Shown here piece by piece: positions 1 to 6,609 of a DNA stretch of 43,461 nt. The stretch's first letter is position 1. Every line of letters begins with the position of its first letter. The notes under the pieces were generated by a model. That model was not told where the DNA came from. It ran no database searches and saw nothing but the letters and a program-made list of their open reading frames with translations. Origin of the DNA: Bacteroidales bacterium (lineage in GTDB: Bacteria > Bacteroidota > Bacteroidia > Bacteroidales > F082). The stretch lies in contig JANJXG010000042.1 of assembly GCA_024709145.1 (NCBI GenBank), forward strand, positions 1 through 43,461, written 5' to 3'. A program made the translations under genes and the position numbers.

Positions 1-1675
1 CAAAGCTGCAGCGCTGGATTATATCAACAACCCAAATAATCCTGTTTCTCCTGTAACTTTGGCCAAATACAATTTAAGGTATTCAAGGTTACCAAATGGT
101 GCAGACCCACTTCAGGTTTTGAAAGTATCGACCTACAGTGCTTGGGCACAGGACGAGTTTCAGGCTACACCTCAATTAATGTTGACCCTCGGCCTCAGAG
201 CTGACATTTTTGATTACAACGATGAAACCGCTGAAGAGTTTTACAACCCAATCATTGACACCCTCGTTTTCAAAGATGAGAACGGCAATGATTATCACTT
301 GAATACAGGTGCATTCCCAAAAACAAAACTATTACTTTCACCACGTTTCGGCTTTAACTATGACGTAACAGGTGACAAAACCGTCCAAATTCGCGGTGGT
401 AGTGGTATTTTTGTTTCCAGAATCCCTCAGGTGCTTGTATCAAACCAATTGGGTAACAATGGTATTAACACAGGATTAATCACTGTAACAAATACAACTG
501 ATTATCCATTCAGGCCAAACCCAACTGAATTTCTCCCGGCTGTTACACCAGACATTTCAACCCTTCCTGCATATGTTATTAATGCAACAGACGAAGATTT
601 GAAATATCCAACCTTATGGAAAAGCAGTGTTGCTGTTGACTATAAACTTCCATATGGTTTAATCGCCACTGTTGAAGGTATTTACAACAAAACCTTGCAA
701 GGTCTGCGTTATATTGACGCAAACTTAAAAGATGCTGACCGCAATTTCAGCGGACCAGATCAGCGTGACAGGTATCCATCTCCAAGATTCCTCAATTCAA
801 AAGTTACAAATGCTTTTGTTTTGAAAAACACTAAAGAAGGATATTCGTATACCCTGACCGGAAAGCTTGAAAAATCAATGGATAAAAATATTGGTGGTTT
901 TGTTGCCTATACTTTTGGTGTTGCCAAAGATATTCAGTCAGTTGGAAGTACCGTTCAAGCCAATATGCCAACAGTTTTGGGTCAGAATTTCCTTGAATTG
1001 TCATATTCTGACAATGATTTAAGGCACCGAATTATTGGTTATGTTAACTATAAAATTGAATACGGAAAAAAATATGGTGGAACGACAACCTTATCACTTG
1101 GTATGGTTTCCAACAGTGGATTTAACGTTTCCTATGTTTACGGATCTGACCTGAATGGCGATGGTCAAACCAACGACTTGCTTTACATTCCAAACAAGGC
1201 AACTGATCTTTCATTTGCTCCGATAATGTCGGGTGATGTTGTAAGGTTCACACCAGAAGAACAACAGGCTGCATTTGATAAGTATATTGATAACAATGAA
1301 TACCTCAAATCACGCCGTGGTCAATATGCTGAACGCAATGGTGATGTATTCCCCTGGCTTAACAGATTTAACTTTTCGATCATTCAGGATTTATGGGTTA
1401 AAGTTGGTAAAAGAGAAGTTAAAAACAAACTTCAGTTACGTATCGACATCCTCAACGTGGGCAACCTGCTCAACAATGATTGGGGTGTTGGTTATGTAAG
1501 CACAACTACCTCACCACTCACCATTTCCGGTGTGAACAGTGATGGCCTTCCATCATTCAGACTTCGCACGCAAAATATTGATGGACAAACAGTTCTGCTA
1601 CAGGATTCCTATCAAAAAAGTATTACTATTGACAATGCATGGCAAGCTCAGTTTGGAATTCGTTATTCCTTCTAA
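1..1675 (+). CDS. TonB-dependent receptor, C-terminal part (5' partial)
   Basis: The frame is open from base 2 to the stop at 1673-1675, giving about 557 residues of the end of a larger protein; the signal peptide, any carboxypeptidase-like domain and the TonB plug lie outside the window. What remains looks like an outer-membrane beta-barrel: alternating aromatic and polar strands, loops rich in Asn, Asp and Gly, and a C-terminal strand ending in aromatic Phe (QFGIRYSF). Segments such as LSPRFGFNYD and RGGSGIFVSR are typical of the Oar-like receptors of Bacteroidota that carry an N-terminal regulatory-like domain. The TTG at 59 is not a start, because the frame continues upstream of it. The likely role is active uptake of, or surface interaction with, a large substrate; the substrate cannot be told. 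A strong terminator follows directly, so this is the last gene of its transcript. Confidence 0.88.
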   Translation, partial: KAAALDYINNPNNPVSPVTLAKYNLRYSRLPNGADPLQVLKVSTYSAWAQDEFQATPQLMLTLGLRADIFDYNDETAEEFYNPIIDTLVFKDENGNDYHLNTGAFPKTKLLLSPRFGFNYDVTGDKTVQIRGGSGIFVSRIPQVLVSNQLGNNGINTGLITVTNTTDYPFRPNPTEFLPAVTPDISTLPAYVINATDEDLKYPTLWKSSVAVDYKLPYGLIATVEGIYNKTLQGLRYIDANLKDADRNFSGPDQRDRYPSPRFLNSKVTNAFVLKNTKEGYSYTLTGKLEKSMDKNIGGFVAYTFGVAKDIQSVGSTVQANMPTVLGQNFLELSYSDNDLRHRIIGYVNYKIEYGKKYGGTTTLSLGMVSNSGFNVSYVYGSDLNGDGQTNDLLYIPNKATDLSFAPIMSGDVVRFTPEEQQAAFDKYIDNNEYLKSRRGQYAERNGDVFPWLNRFNFSIIQDLWVKVGKREVKNKLQLRIDILNVGNLLNNDWGVGYVSTTTSPLTISGVNSDGLPSFRLRTQNIDGQTVLLQDSYQKSITIDNAWQAQFGIRYSF

Positions 1676-1693
1676 GGTTGTTTAATCTCATTC

Positions 1694-1727
1694 AAAAAGC
1701 ACCTGGAAAATTCCAGGTGCTTTTTTT
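1694..1727 (+). terminator. Rho-independent terminator after TonB receptor
   Basis: A perfect 15-bp stem (arms 1694-1708 and 1711-1725) with a 2-base loop ends in a run of T. The core of the arm is AGCACCTGGAA. It lies 18 bases past the receptor stop and separates it from the phosphoesterase genes. Confidence 0.9.
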
Positions 1728-1748
1728 AACTTTAATATTTTCAATCAA

Positions 1749-2603
1749 ATGACTCGATCTATCCTGCTTGCTGCGATAATCACGGTTTCGCTTTCAATAT
1801 TTGGTCAGGAAGCCGGCTTGCGAATCCATCAGAGAGAAAAAAAAACTCCGATCATCTTTGGACATCGGGGCGATTACTCTGTGGACCGAACAGAAAATTC
1901 TTTATCACAATTCGAATATTTACTTGCCACATGTACGCAGAATGTTGTTGGCATTGAAATCGATATCAGAATCAGTGCCAACGGCACGTTATTTTTAATG
2001 CACGACGCTGATTTACAAAGAACTACGAACGGTTCGGGAGAAATAATCAAAACAACAGATATTGAACTTAAAAAGCTCAGGTTGAAGAATTCCGGTGGTG
2101 AGATTACCAATGAAGTAATCCCAACCTTCGCCAATGCTTTAAGTTTCGCCAAAGCCAAGCCCATAATCCTTATGCTTGACGTAAAAGGTGACATCCTCGA
2201 ACAGGTAATCAAAGAGGTACAACAACATCAAATGGAAAATCAATGTATACTTTTAACCTTTAAACCGGAAGCAACAATTCGGGCTTTGAAACTCACAGAA
2301 TCACTCCTTATTTCAGCCTTGATAAAATCCGAAACCGACCTCCTGCCTTTTTCTCAGCTAAAAGACCAGTTCAACCGCATGGCAGCCTACATAAGCCCGG
2401 AAATAGAACCCACATTTAGGGACCAATTAATACAATCAGGTTTTCTACTTTTAACAGATGTGCTGGAAACTAAAAACCAGCCATTTGAGCCTCATCATCC
2501 CGATTACTATCGATCAGTAATTCAAAAAACCAAATTAAATTTTGTTGTGACTGATTTCCCTGTTCATCTATCAAAAATCGTAACTTTACAAAAGTTTGAC
2601 TAA
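1749..2603 (+). CDS. Glycerophosphodiester phosphodiesterase family protein, exported
   Basis: The 284-residue protein has a signal peptide-like N-terminus (hydrophobic to about residue 18, then FGQ). Family motifs are in order: HRGD at 39-42, ENS at 49-51, EIDIR at 70-74, with the acidic metal ligands E70 and D72, and HDADLQRTTNG from H85. These are the active-site residues of the GDPD TIM-barrel family, which hydrolyses glycerophosphodiesters to glycerol 3-phosphate and an alcohol. Length and motif order are normal. Export predicts action in the periplasm or outside the cell on phospholipid head-group products. The NPP-like gene starts 5 bases after the stop, so the two are very likely co-transcribed with the PhoD-like and PAP2 genes that follow. 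The true substrate is not decided by these motifs. Confidence 0.88.
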   Translation: MTRSILLAAIITVSLSIFGQEAGLRIHQREKKTPIIFGHRGDYSVDRTENSLSQFEYLLATCTQNVVGIEIDIRISANGTLFLMHDADLQRTTNGSGEIIKTTDIELKKLRLKNSGGEITNEVIPTFANALSFAKAKPIILMLDVKGDILEQVIKEVQQHQMENQCILLTFKPEATIRALKLTESLLISALIKSETDLLPFSQLKDQFNRMAAYISPEIEPTFRDQLIQSGFLLLTDVLETKNQPFEPHHPDYYRSVIQKTKLNFVVTDFPVHLSKIVTLQKFD

Positions 2604-2608
2604 TAATT

Positions 2609-3850
2609 ATGTTGAAAAATTTTAATCTCATAAGCAAATTATTGATCCTGATTACAGGACTTTTGTTAGTTGGTATTTACAGCGGGTGTAAACGGAATGA
2701 AAAGCAAACGACAAACACTCTTGTTGTTCTCTCGCTCGATGGTTTCAGGTGGGATTATCCCAATCGAACGCACACGCCGAATCTTGACTGGATTGCGCAG
2801 CATGGTGTAAAAGCCGAACGAATGATTCCCAGTTTCCCCACCACCACTTTTGCAAATCATTATACGCTTGCTACCGGCCTTTATCCGGATCATCATGGCA
2901 TCCTCGTCAATCGCTTCTATGCACCGGATTTAGGTACTGAATACAACGCCCCGGGAGACAGAAAATCTGTTGAGGACGGCAGATTTTATGGTGGCGAACC
3001 AATCTGGGTTACAGCGGAAAAACAAGACATGAAAACTGCAACCTGCTTTTGGGTTGGTAGTGAGGCCGATATACAGGGAATCAGGCCAACCTATTGGATG
3101 AGATATGATCATGACATGCCTTATCCTGCCCGCATTGACACAGTTATTTCCTGGTTGAGTCTTCCTGAGCCTCAAAGACCAAAACTCGTCATGTGGTATT
3201 TCGACGAACCTGATTCGAGTGGACACGAATATGGGCCTGAAAACGACAGTATATTGCCACTTATTACGCGACTCGATAGTTTAATCGGAGTTTTTATACT
3301 GAAAATGAACCAACTTCCCCATGCTGATGAAATCAATTTCATCGTCGTTTCTGATCATGGCATGGCACAACTATCACCTGACAAGCAAATTATACTTGAC
3401 CAATTTGTTGATACCAGTCTAATTGCACTTGCAGATGGCTGGAATCCAACCATGAATATCAAGGCCAAAGCCGGTAAAACCGATGAATTGCTGAATGCAT
3501 TTAAGTCTATACCTCATCTAAAAGCATGGAAACACGGTCAAGCCCCTGAACATCTGAATCATTCAACCCATGTCCGCACCCATGATATGACCATACTTGC
3601 AGATGATGGCTGGAGTATCTATTGGTCTTGGTTGAAATCAAAATCAAAAGGAACCCATGGATATGACTTTCGAAACCCTGATGTAAACGCCATCTTCTAC
3701 GCTACCGGACCAGATTTCAAGAAAGGGTATGTCAAAAAACCTTTCAAGAACATCCATTTGTATCCACTGATGGCGCATTTATTGCATTTGCAGCCGGCAG
3801 AGGTTGATGGAAAACTTGATTCAATCAGCGATGTTATTACCAAACATTGA
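2609..3850 (+). CDS. Ectonucleotide pyrophosphatase/phosphodiesterase (NPP)-like protein, probable lipoprotein
   Basis: The 413 residues belong to the alkaline phosphatase superfamily, NPP branch. Visible motifs are SLDGFRWDY with metal ligand D44, FPTTTFANHYT with the probable Thr nucleophile T80, then YFDEPDSSGHEYGP, VVSDHGM and GTHGYDF, which supply the remaining Asp and His ligands of the two-zinc site. The N-terminus is a hydrophobic stretch ending SGC (C27), compatible with a lipoprotein signal although the lipobox is weak. NPP enzymes cleave phosphodiester or pyrophosphate bonds in nucleotides, or glycerophosphocholine-type substrates; which applies here is unknown. The gene lies 5 bases after the GDPD gene and 7 bases before the chosen start of the PhoD-like gene. 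The shared export and chemistry suggest a common scavenging role. Confidence 0.9.
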   Translation: MLKNFNLISKLLILITGLLLVGIYSGCKRNEKQTTNTLVVLSLDGFRWDYPNRTHTPNLDWIAQHGVKAERMIPSFPTTTFANHYTLATGLYPDHHGILVNRFYAPDLGTEYNAPGDRKSVEDGRFYGGEPIWVTAEKQDMKTATCFWVGSEADIQGIRPTYWMRYDHDMPYPARIDTVISWLSLPEPQRPKLVMWYFDEPDSSGHEYGPENDSILPLITRLDSLIGVFILKMNQLPHADEINFIVVSDHGMAQLSPDKQIILDQFVDTSLIALADGWNPTMNIKAKAGKTDELLNAFKSIPHLKAWKHGQAPEHLNHSTHVRTHDMTILADDGWSIYWSWLKSKSKGTHGYDFRNPDVNAIFYATGPDFKKGYVKKPFKNIHLYPLMAHLLHLQPAEVDGKLDSISDVITKH

Positions 3851-3857
3851 CAAAATA

Positions 3858-5198
3858 ATGCAAAAAAAATCCTTTATTTACAGCATCAAGATATTGACGG
3901 TATGTCTTTTATTTCACTTTCAGGCTATTGGTCAACATCCTCTCCTTCAGTCAGGTCCAATGCCTGGATATGCTGATATGCTGGAAGTTATGATTTGGGT
4001 TCAAACTACGGAGGCAGCCAGGGTAGAAATTTTATATCAGGCCGAAGGAAAATCCGATGGGCCATTTCACAGCAATGTTGTGCACACCAAAAAAGAAAAT
4101 GCTTTCACAGCACACCTAATTGCCGATACCCTTGAACCGGGCCAGCGGTACACTTACAAGCTTTTTATCAACAATGAATTGGTTTCTTTACCCTACCCTA
4201 CTGATTTTCAAACACAAAAAATCTGGAAATGGCGTGGTAATCCACCTAATTTCACCCTGTTGACCGGAAGCTGCGCCTACATAAATCAACCAGAGCACGA
4301 CCGCCCGGGAACACCTTACGGAGGTGAATATCAGATATTCACTCATATGGCTTCACACCGGGCTGATCTGATGGTGTGGTTAGGCGACAATGTTTATTTG
4401 CGCGAACCAGATTGGAACAGCAAAACAGGGATACAGGCAAGATACACACACAGCAGGTCAAACCCTGAAATGCAGGCTTTCCTGGCTTCAACCCATCATT
4501 ACGCAATATGGGATGATCACGATTATGGACCTAACGACAGTGACCGGGGATTTTATCATAAAGACCTTACATTGCAGACTTTTAAAGACTTTTGGGCAAA
4601 TCCGGGCTATGGGACAAGTGAAATGGAAGGAGCAATCACCAGTTTTCAATGGGCAGATGCTGACTTCTTTCTTCTTGACAACCGTTGGTATCGTGATCCT
4701 GATAATACGCTTAAGGTAGGAAAAACGATTTTAGGCAAAGAACAATTACAGTGGCTGCTCGACAACCTGATTACAAGCACAGCAACATTTAAAATCGTGG
4801 CAATGGGTGGTCAGTTTCTCACAACTTCCAGAAGATATGAAACCTATCATAACAACGGTTATGAGGAAGAACGGCAACTTATCATCGATTTTATTCACAA
4901 GCATGCGATCAAAAATGTAATTTTTCTCACGGGAGATGTTCATTTCACTGAGATGTCGATGATGAAGACCGATAACAAACCAACGATTTACGACCTCACC
5001 TTTTCCACTATGTCAGCCGGACCCAATAAGAAAGGAAATGACTGGGAAAACTTATACAGGATGGAGGGCACAGTGGTGACAAAACGTAACTTTGGAAAAA
5101 TAAGTTTCAGAGGTGAGCTTCAAAACCGTGAGTTGGTTGTTGCCTGTTACGACTCTGATAATCAATTACAATGGGAGCGAATTATTAAGCAGGAATAA
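3858..5198 (+). CDS. PhoD-like alkaline phosphatase/phosphodiesterase, exported
   Basis: I chose the ATG at 3858 (446 residues) rather than the in-frame ATG at 3804. The later start gives a clean signal peptide (MQKKSF, a hydrophobic run, then AIGQ) and avoids a 47-base overlap with the upstream gene. An N-terminal beta-sandwich region precedes the metallophosphatase domain. Its motifs are TGSCAY, VWLGDNVYL, WDDHDYGPND and TGDVHFTEM, matching the metal-binding GSC, GDN, DDHD and GDVH signatures of the PhoD/PhoX-type family, and DNRWYRD is also characteristic. Family members cleave phosphomono- or phosphodiesters in the periplasm, often with calcium and iron. It is third in the four-gene phosphoesterase run, with PAP2 starting 6 bases after its stop. 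Confidence 0.9.
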   Translation: MQKKSFIYSIKILTVCLLFHFQAIGQHPLLQSGPMPGYADMLEVMIWVQTTEAARVEILYQAEGKSDGPFHSNVVHTKKENAFTAHLIADTLEPGQRYTYKLFINNELVSLPYPTDFQTQKIWKWRGNPPNFTLLTGSCAYINQPEHDRPGTPYGGEYQIFTHMASHRADLMVWLGDNVYLREPDWNSKTGIQARYTHSRSNPEMQAFLASTHHYAIWDDHDYGPNDSDRGFYHKDLTLQTFKDFWANPGYGTSEMEGAITSFQWADADFFLLDNRWYRDPDNTLKVGKTILGKEQLQWLLDNLITSTATFKIVAMGGQFLTTSRRYETYHNNGYEEERQLIIDFIHKHAIKNVIFLTGDVHFTEMSMMKTDNKPTIYDLTFSTMSAGPNKKGNDWENLYRMEGTVVTKRNFGKISFRGELQNRELVVACYDSDNQLQWERIIKQE

Positions 5199-5204
5199 AG
5201 AACC

Positions 5205-5798
5205 ATGAAAACTGTAAAGCGATTTATTGTACTTCTTCTGATACTAAGCTCCACAGTGATTTCCGCACAAAATGCAGATATTGAAATATTGAAACAAATA
5301 AATCATAACAGGAACAAAGCGCTTGATCCTTTTTTCAGAGGTATTACTCACACTGCAGGGCCCATTGCTTTTTCGGTTCCGCTGATCTTACTTGGGCTGG
5401 CAGTTTACAAGAAAAGCAAACCACTGAAGCAAAAATCGGTTTATCTGATATTTGCGGTTATTACAGCAGTGTTAATAACCACTAGTTTGAAATATACAGT
5501 AAACAGGCCCCGACCCTTTGAAACCTATAGTTTTATCGAAAAAGTTACTTCAGGAGGCAGTCCTTCCTTTCCATCCGGACACACCACCGATGCTTTTGTA
5601 ATTGCAACAGCTTTAAGTTTGGCATTTCCGGGATGGCTTGTTATTGCTCCTTCATTTCTATGGGCTTTTGCGATCGCCTATTCCAGAATGGGTTTGGGAG
5701 TACACTATCCGGTGGATGTACTGGTGGGTATTATGATTGGTTCAGGATCAGCACTTTTTTGGTTTTACCTTCGAAAGAAAGGATTAGAAAAATCATAA
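5205..5798 (+). CDS. PAP2-family membrane phosphatase
   Basis: The 197 residues have several hydrophobic helices and a possible N-terminal signal. The three PAP2 signature blocks are present: KYTVNRPRPF (K96 to R103), FPSGHT (122-127, with catalytic H126), and SRMGLGVHYPVD (160-171, with H167 and D171). These residues form the vanadate-type acid phosphatase site facing the periplasm in lipid phosphate phosphatases. Likely substrates are phosphatidate, undecaprenyl pyrophosphate or other lipid phosphates; the motifs do not discriminate between them. It is the last gene of the GDPD-NPP-PhoD-PAP2 run and ends in a terminator shared with the convergent sigma factor gene. Confidence 0.92.
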   Translation: MKTVKRFIVLLLILSSTVISAQNADIEILKQINHNRNKALDPFFRGITHTAGPIAFSVPLILLGLAVYKKSKPLKQKSVYLIFAVITAVLITTSLKYTVNRPRPFETYSFIEKVTSGGSPSFPSGHTTDAFVIATALSLAFPGWLVIAPSFLWAFAIAYSRMGLGVHYPVDVLVGIMIGSGSALFWFYLRKKGLEKS

Positions 5799-5799
5799 A

Positions 5800-5829
5800 A
5801 AAAGGCAGTTGATCTATTCACTGCCTTTT
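5800..5829. terminator. Bidirectional terminator between PAP2 and ECF sigma genes
   Basis: Arms 5800-5809 and 5820-5829 (AAAAGGCAGT and its complement) close a 10-base loop. The flanking A and T runs let it work on both strands. It sits exactly between two convergent stop codons. Confidence 0.82.
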
Positions 5830-5835
5830 CAGTTT

Positions 5836-6423
5836 TTAATAACTGAGAGAAACATTCCGCTCCTTGACCATTTTACGCATGTTGATCAACGCATAACGCA
5901 TCCGCCCCAGCGCAGTATTGATACTAACATTTGTCATATCAGCGATTTCTTTGAAACTCATTTCAGCATAGAGCCTCAGATACAGCACTTCACGCTGTTC
6001 TTCAGGCAGGAAATCAATCATCTTACGGATATCTTCATGAATTTGCTCGGTGATAATGTGCTCCTCGATTGATTTATCAGTCAAACCAAGACGGTCTGCC
6101 ATCCGAAAATCATCAGGGCCACTTTCAGCCATTGGCAAACGTTTTGCTTTTCTGAAATGGTCGATAATGAGATTGTGGGCAATGCGCATAACCCATTGAA
6201 TGAACTTACCTTCTTCGTTGTAAGTACCACTCTTCAAGGTCCGGATAACTTTGATAAAAGTATCTTGAAAAATGTCATCTGCTAGCTGTCTGTCTTTTAC
6301 TAACATATGAATGTAGGAAAAAACACGAGCCTGATGGCGGTTTAATAAAATTTCAAAACTGGATTGAATACCATTGAGATAACTTTCAACCAGCTCTTTA
6401 TCGCTAAGTTCAGTAGCTTTCAT
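5836..6423 (-). CDS. ECF-type RNA polymerase sigma-70 factor
   Basis: The 195 residues contain sigma region 2 at about 20-90 (core-binding and promoter-melting segment, with DDIFQDTFIKV and FIQWVMRIAHNLIIDHFRK) and region 4 at about 135-188 (LPEEQREVLYLR, then the helix-turn-helix FKEIADMTNVSINTALGRMRYAL). No region 3 or N-terminal extension is seen, as expected for the extracytoplasmic function group. No anti-sigma gene is adjacent: its 3' neighbour is the convergent PAP2 gene and its 5' neighbour is divergent uvrA. Free-standing ECF factors of this shape are common in Bacteroidota. The leader is about 105 bases, with a housekeeping-type promoter upstream. Its regulon cannot be told from this window. 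Confidence 0.93.
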   Translation of the reverse strand: MKATELSDKELVESYLNGIQSSFEILLNRHQARVFSYIHMLVKDRQLADDIFQDTFIKVIRTLKSGTYNEEGKFIQWVMRIAHNLIIDHFRKAKRLPMAESGPDDFRMADRLGLTDKSIEEHIITEQIHEDIRKMIDFLPEEQREVLYLRLYAEMSFKEIADMTNVSINTALGRMRYALINMRKMVKERNVSLSY

Positions 6424-6535
6424 AGAGCTTCCCTTTTTTAACTATTTGACTATAAGGGTAGAAAGTTTGTCGATAACGGCTCTCCTATGGCTTTTAAAGG
6501 TTAATAAAACAGTTTGAGTATGTCAATTATGGAGG

Positions 6536-6566
6536 CAAATTTAAACACATTTTCAAACAAAGCAAA
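6536..6566 (-). promoter_or_regulatory. Bacteroidota-type promoter for the ECF sigma gene
   Basis: On the minus strand the sequence reads TTTG (6563-6566), 19 bases, then TAAATTTG (6536-6543). Both elements and the spacing fit the -33 TTTG and -7 TAnnTTTG consensus exactly. Transcription would start near 6529, leaving a leader of roughly 105 bases before the ATG at 6423. No experimental support is available. Confidence 0.65.
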
Positions 6567-6609
6567 TAATAATGGTAATTTCGCAAAAAAAAATCATTGA
6601 ATCCTTTCC

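Noticed and set aside
3804-3857. Earlier start for the PhoD-like gene
   Set aside because: It would overlap the NPP-like gene and bury the signal peptide; the ATG at 3858 fits better.
5809-6072. Plus-strand open frame opposite the sigma factor gene
   Set aside because: The antisense of conserved sigma region 4 explains the openness; there is no plausible protein features or start site context.
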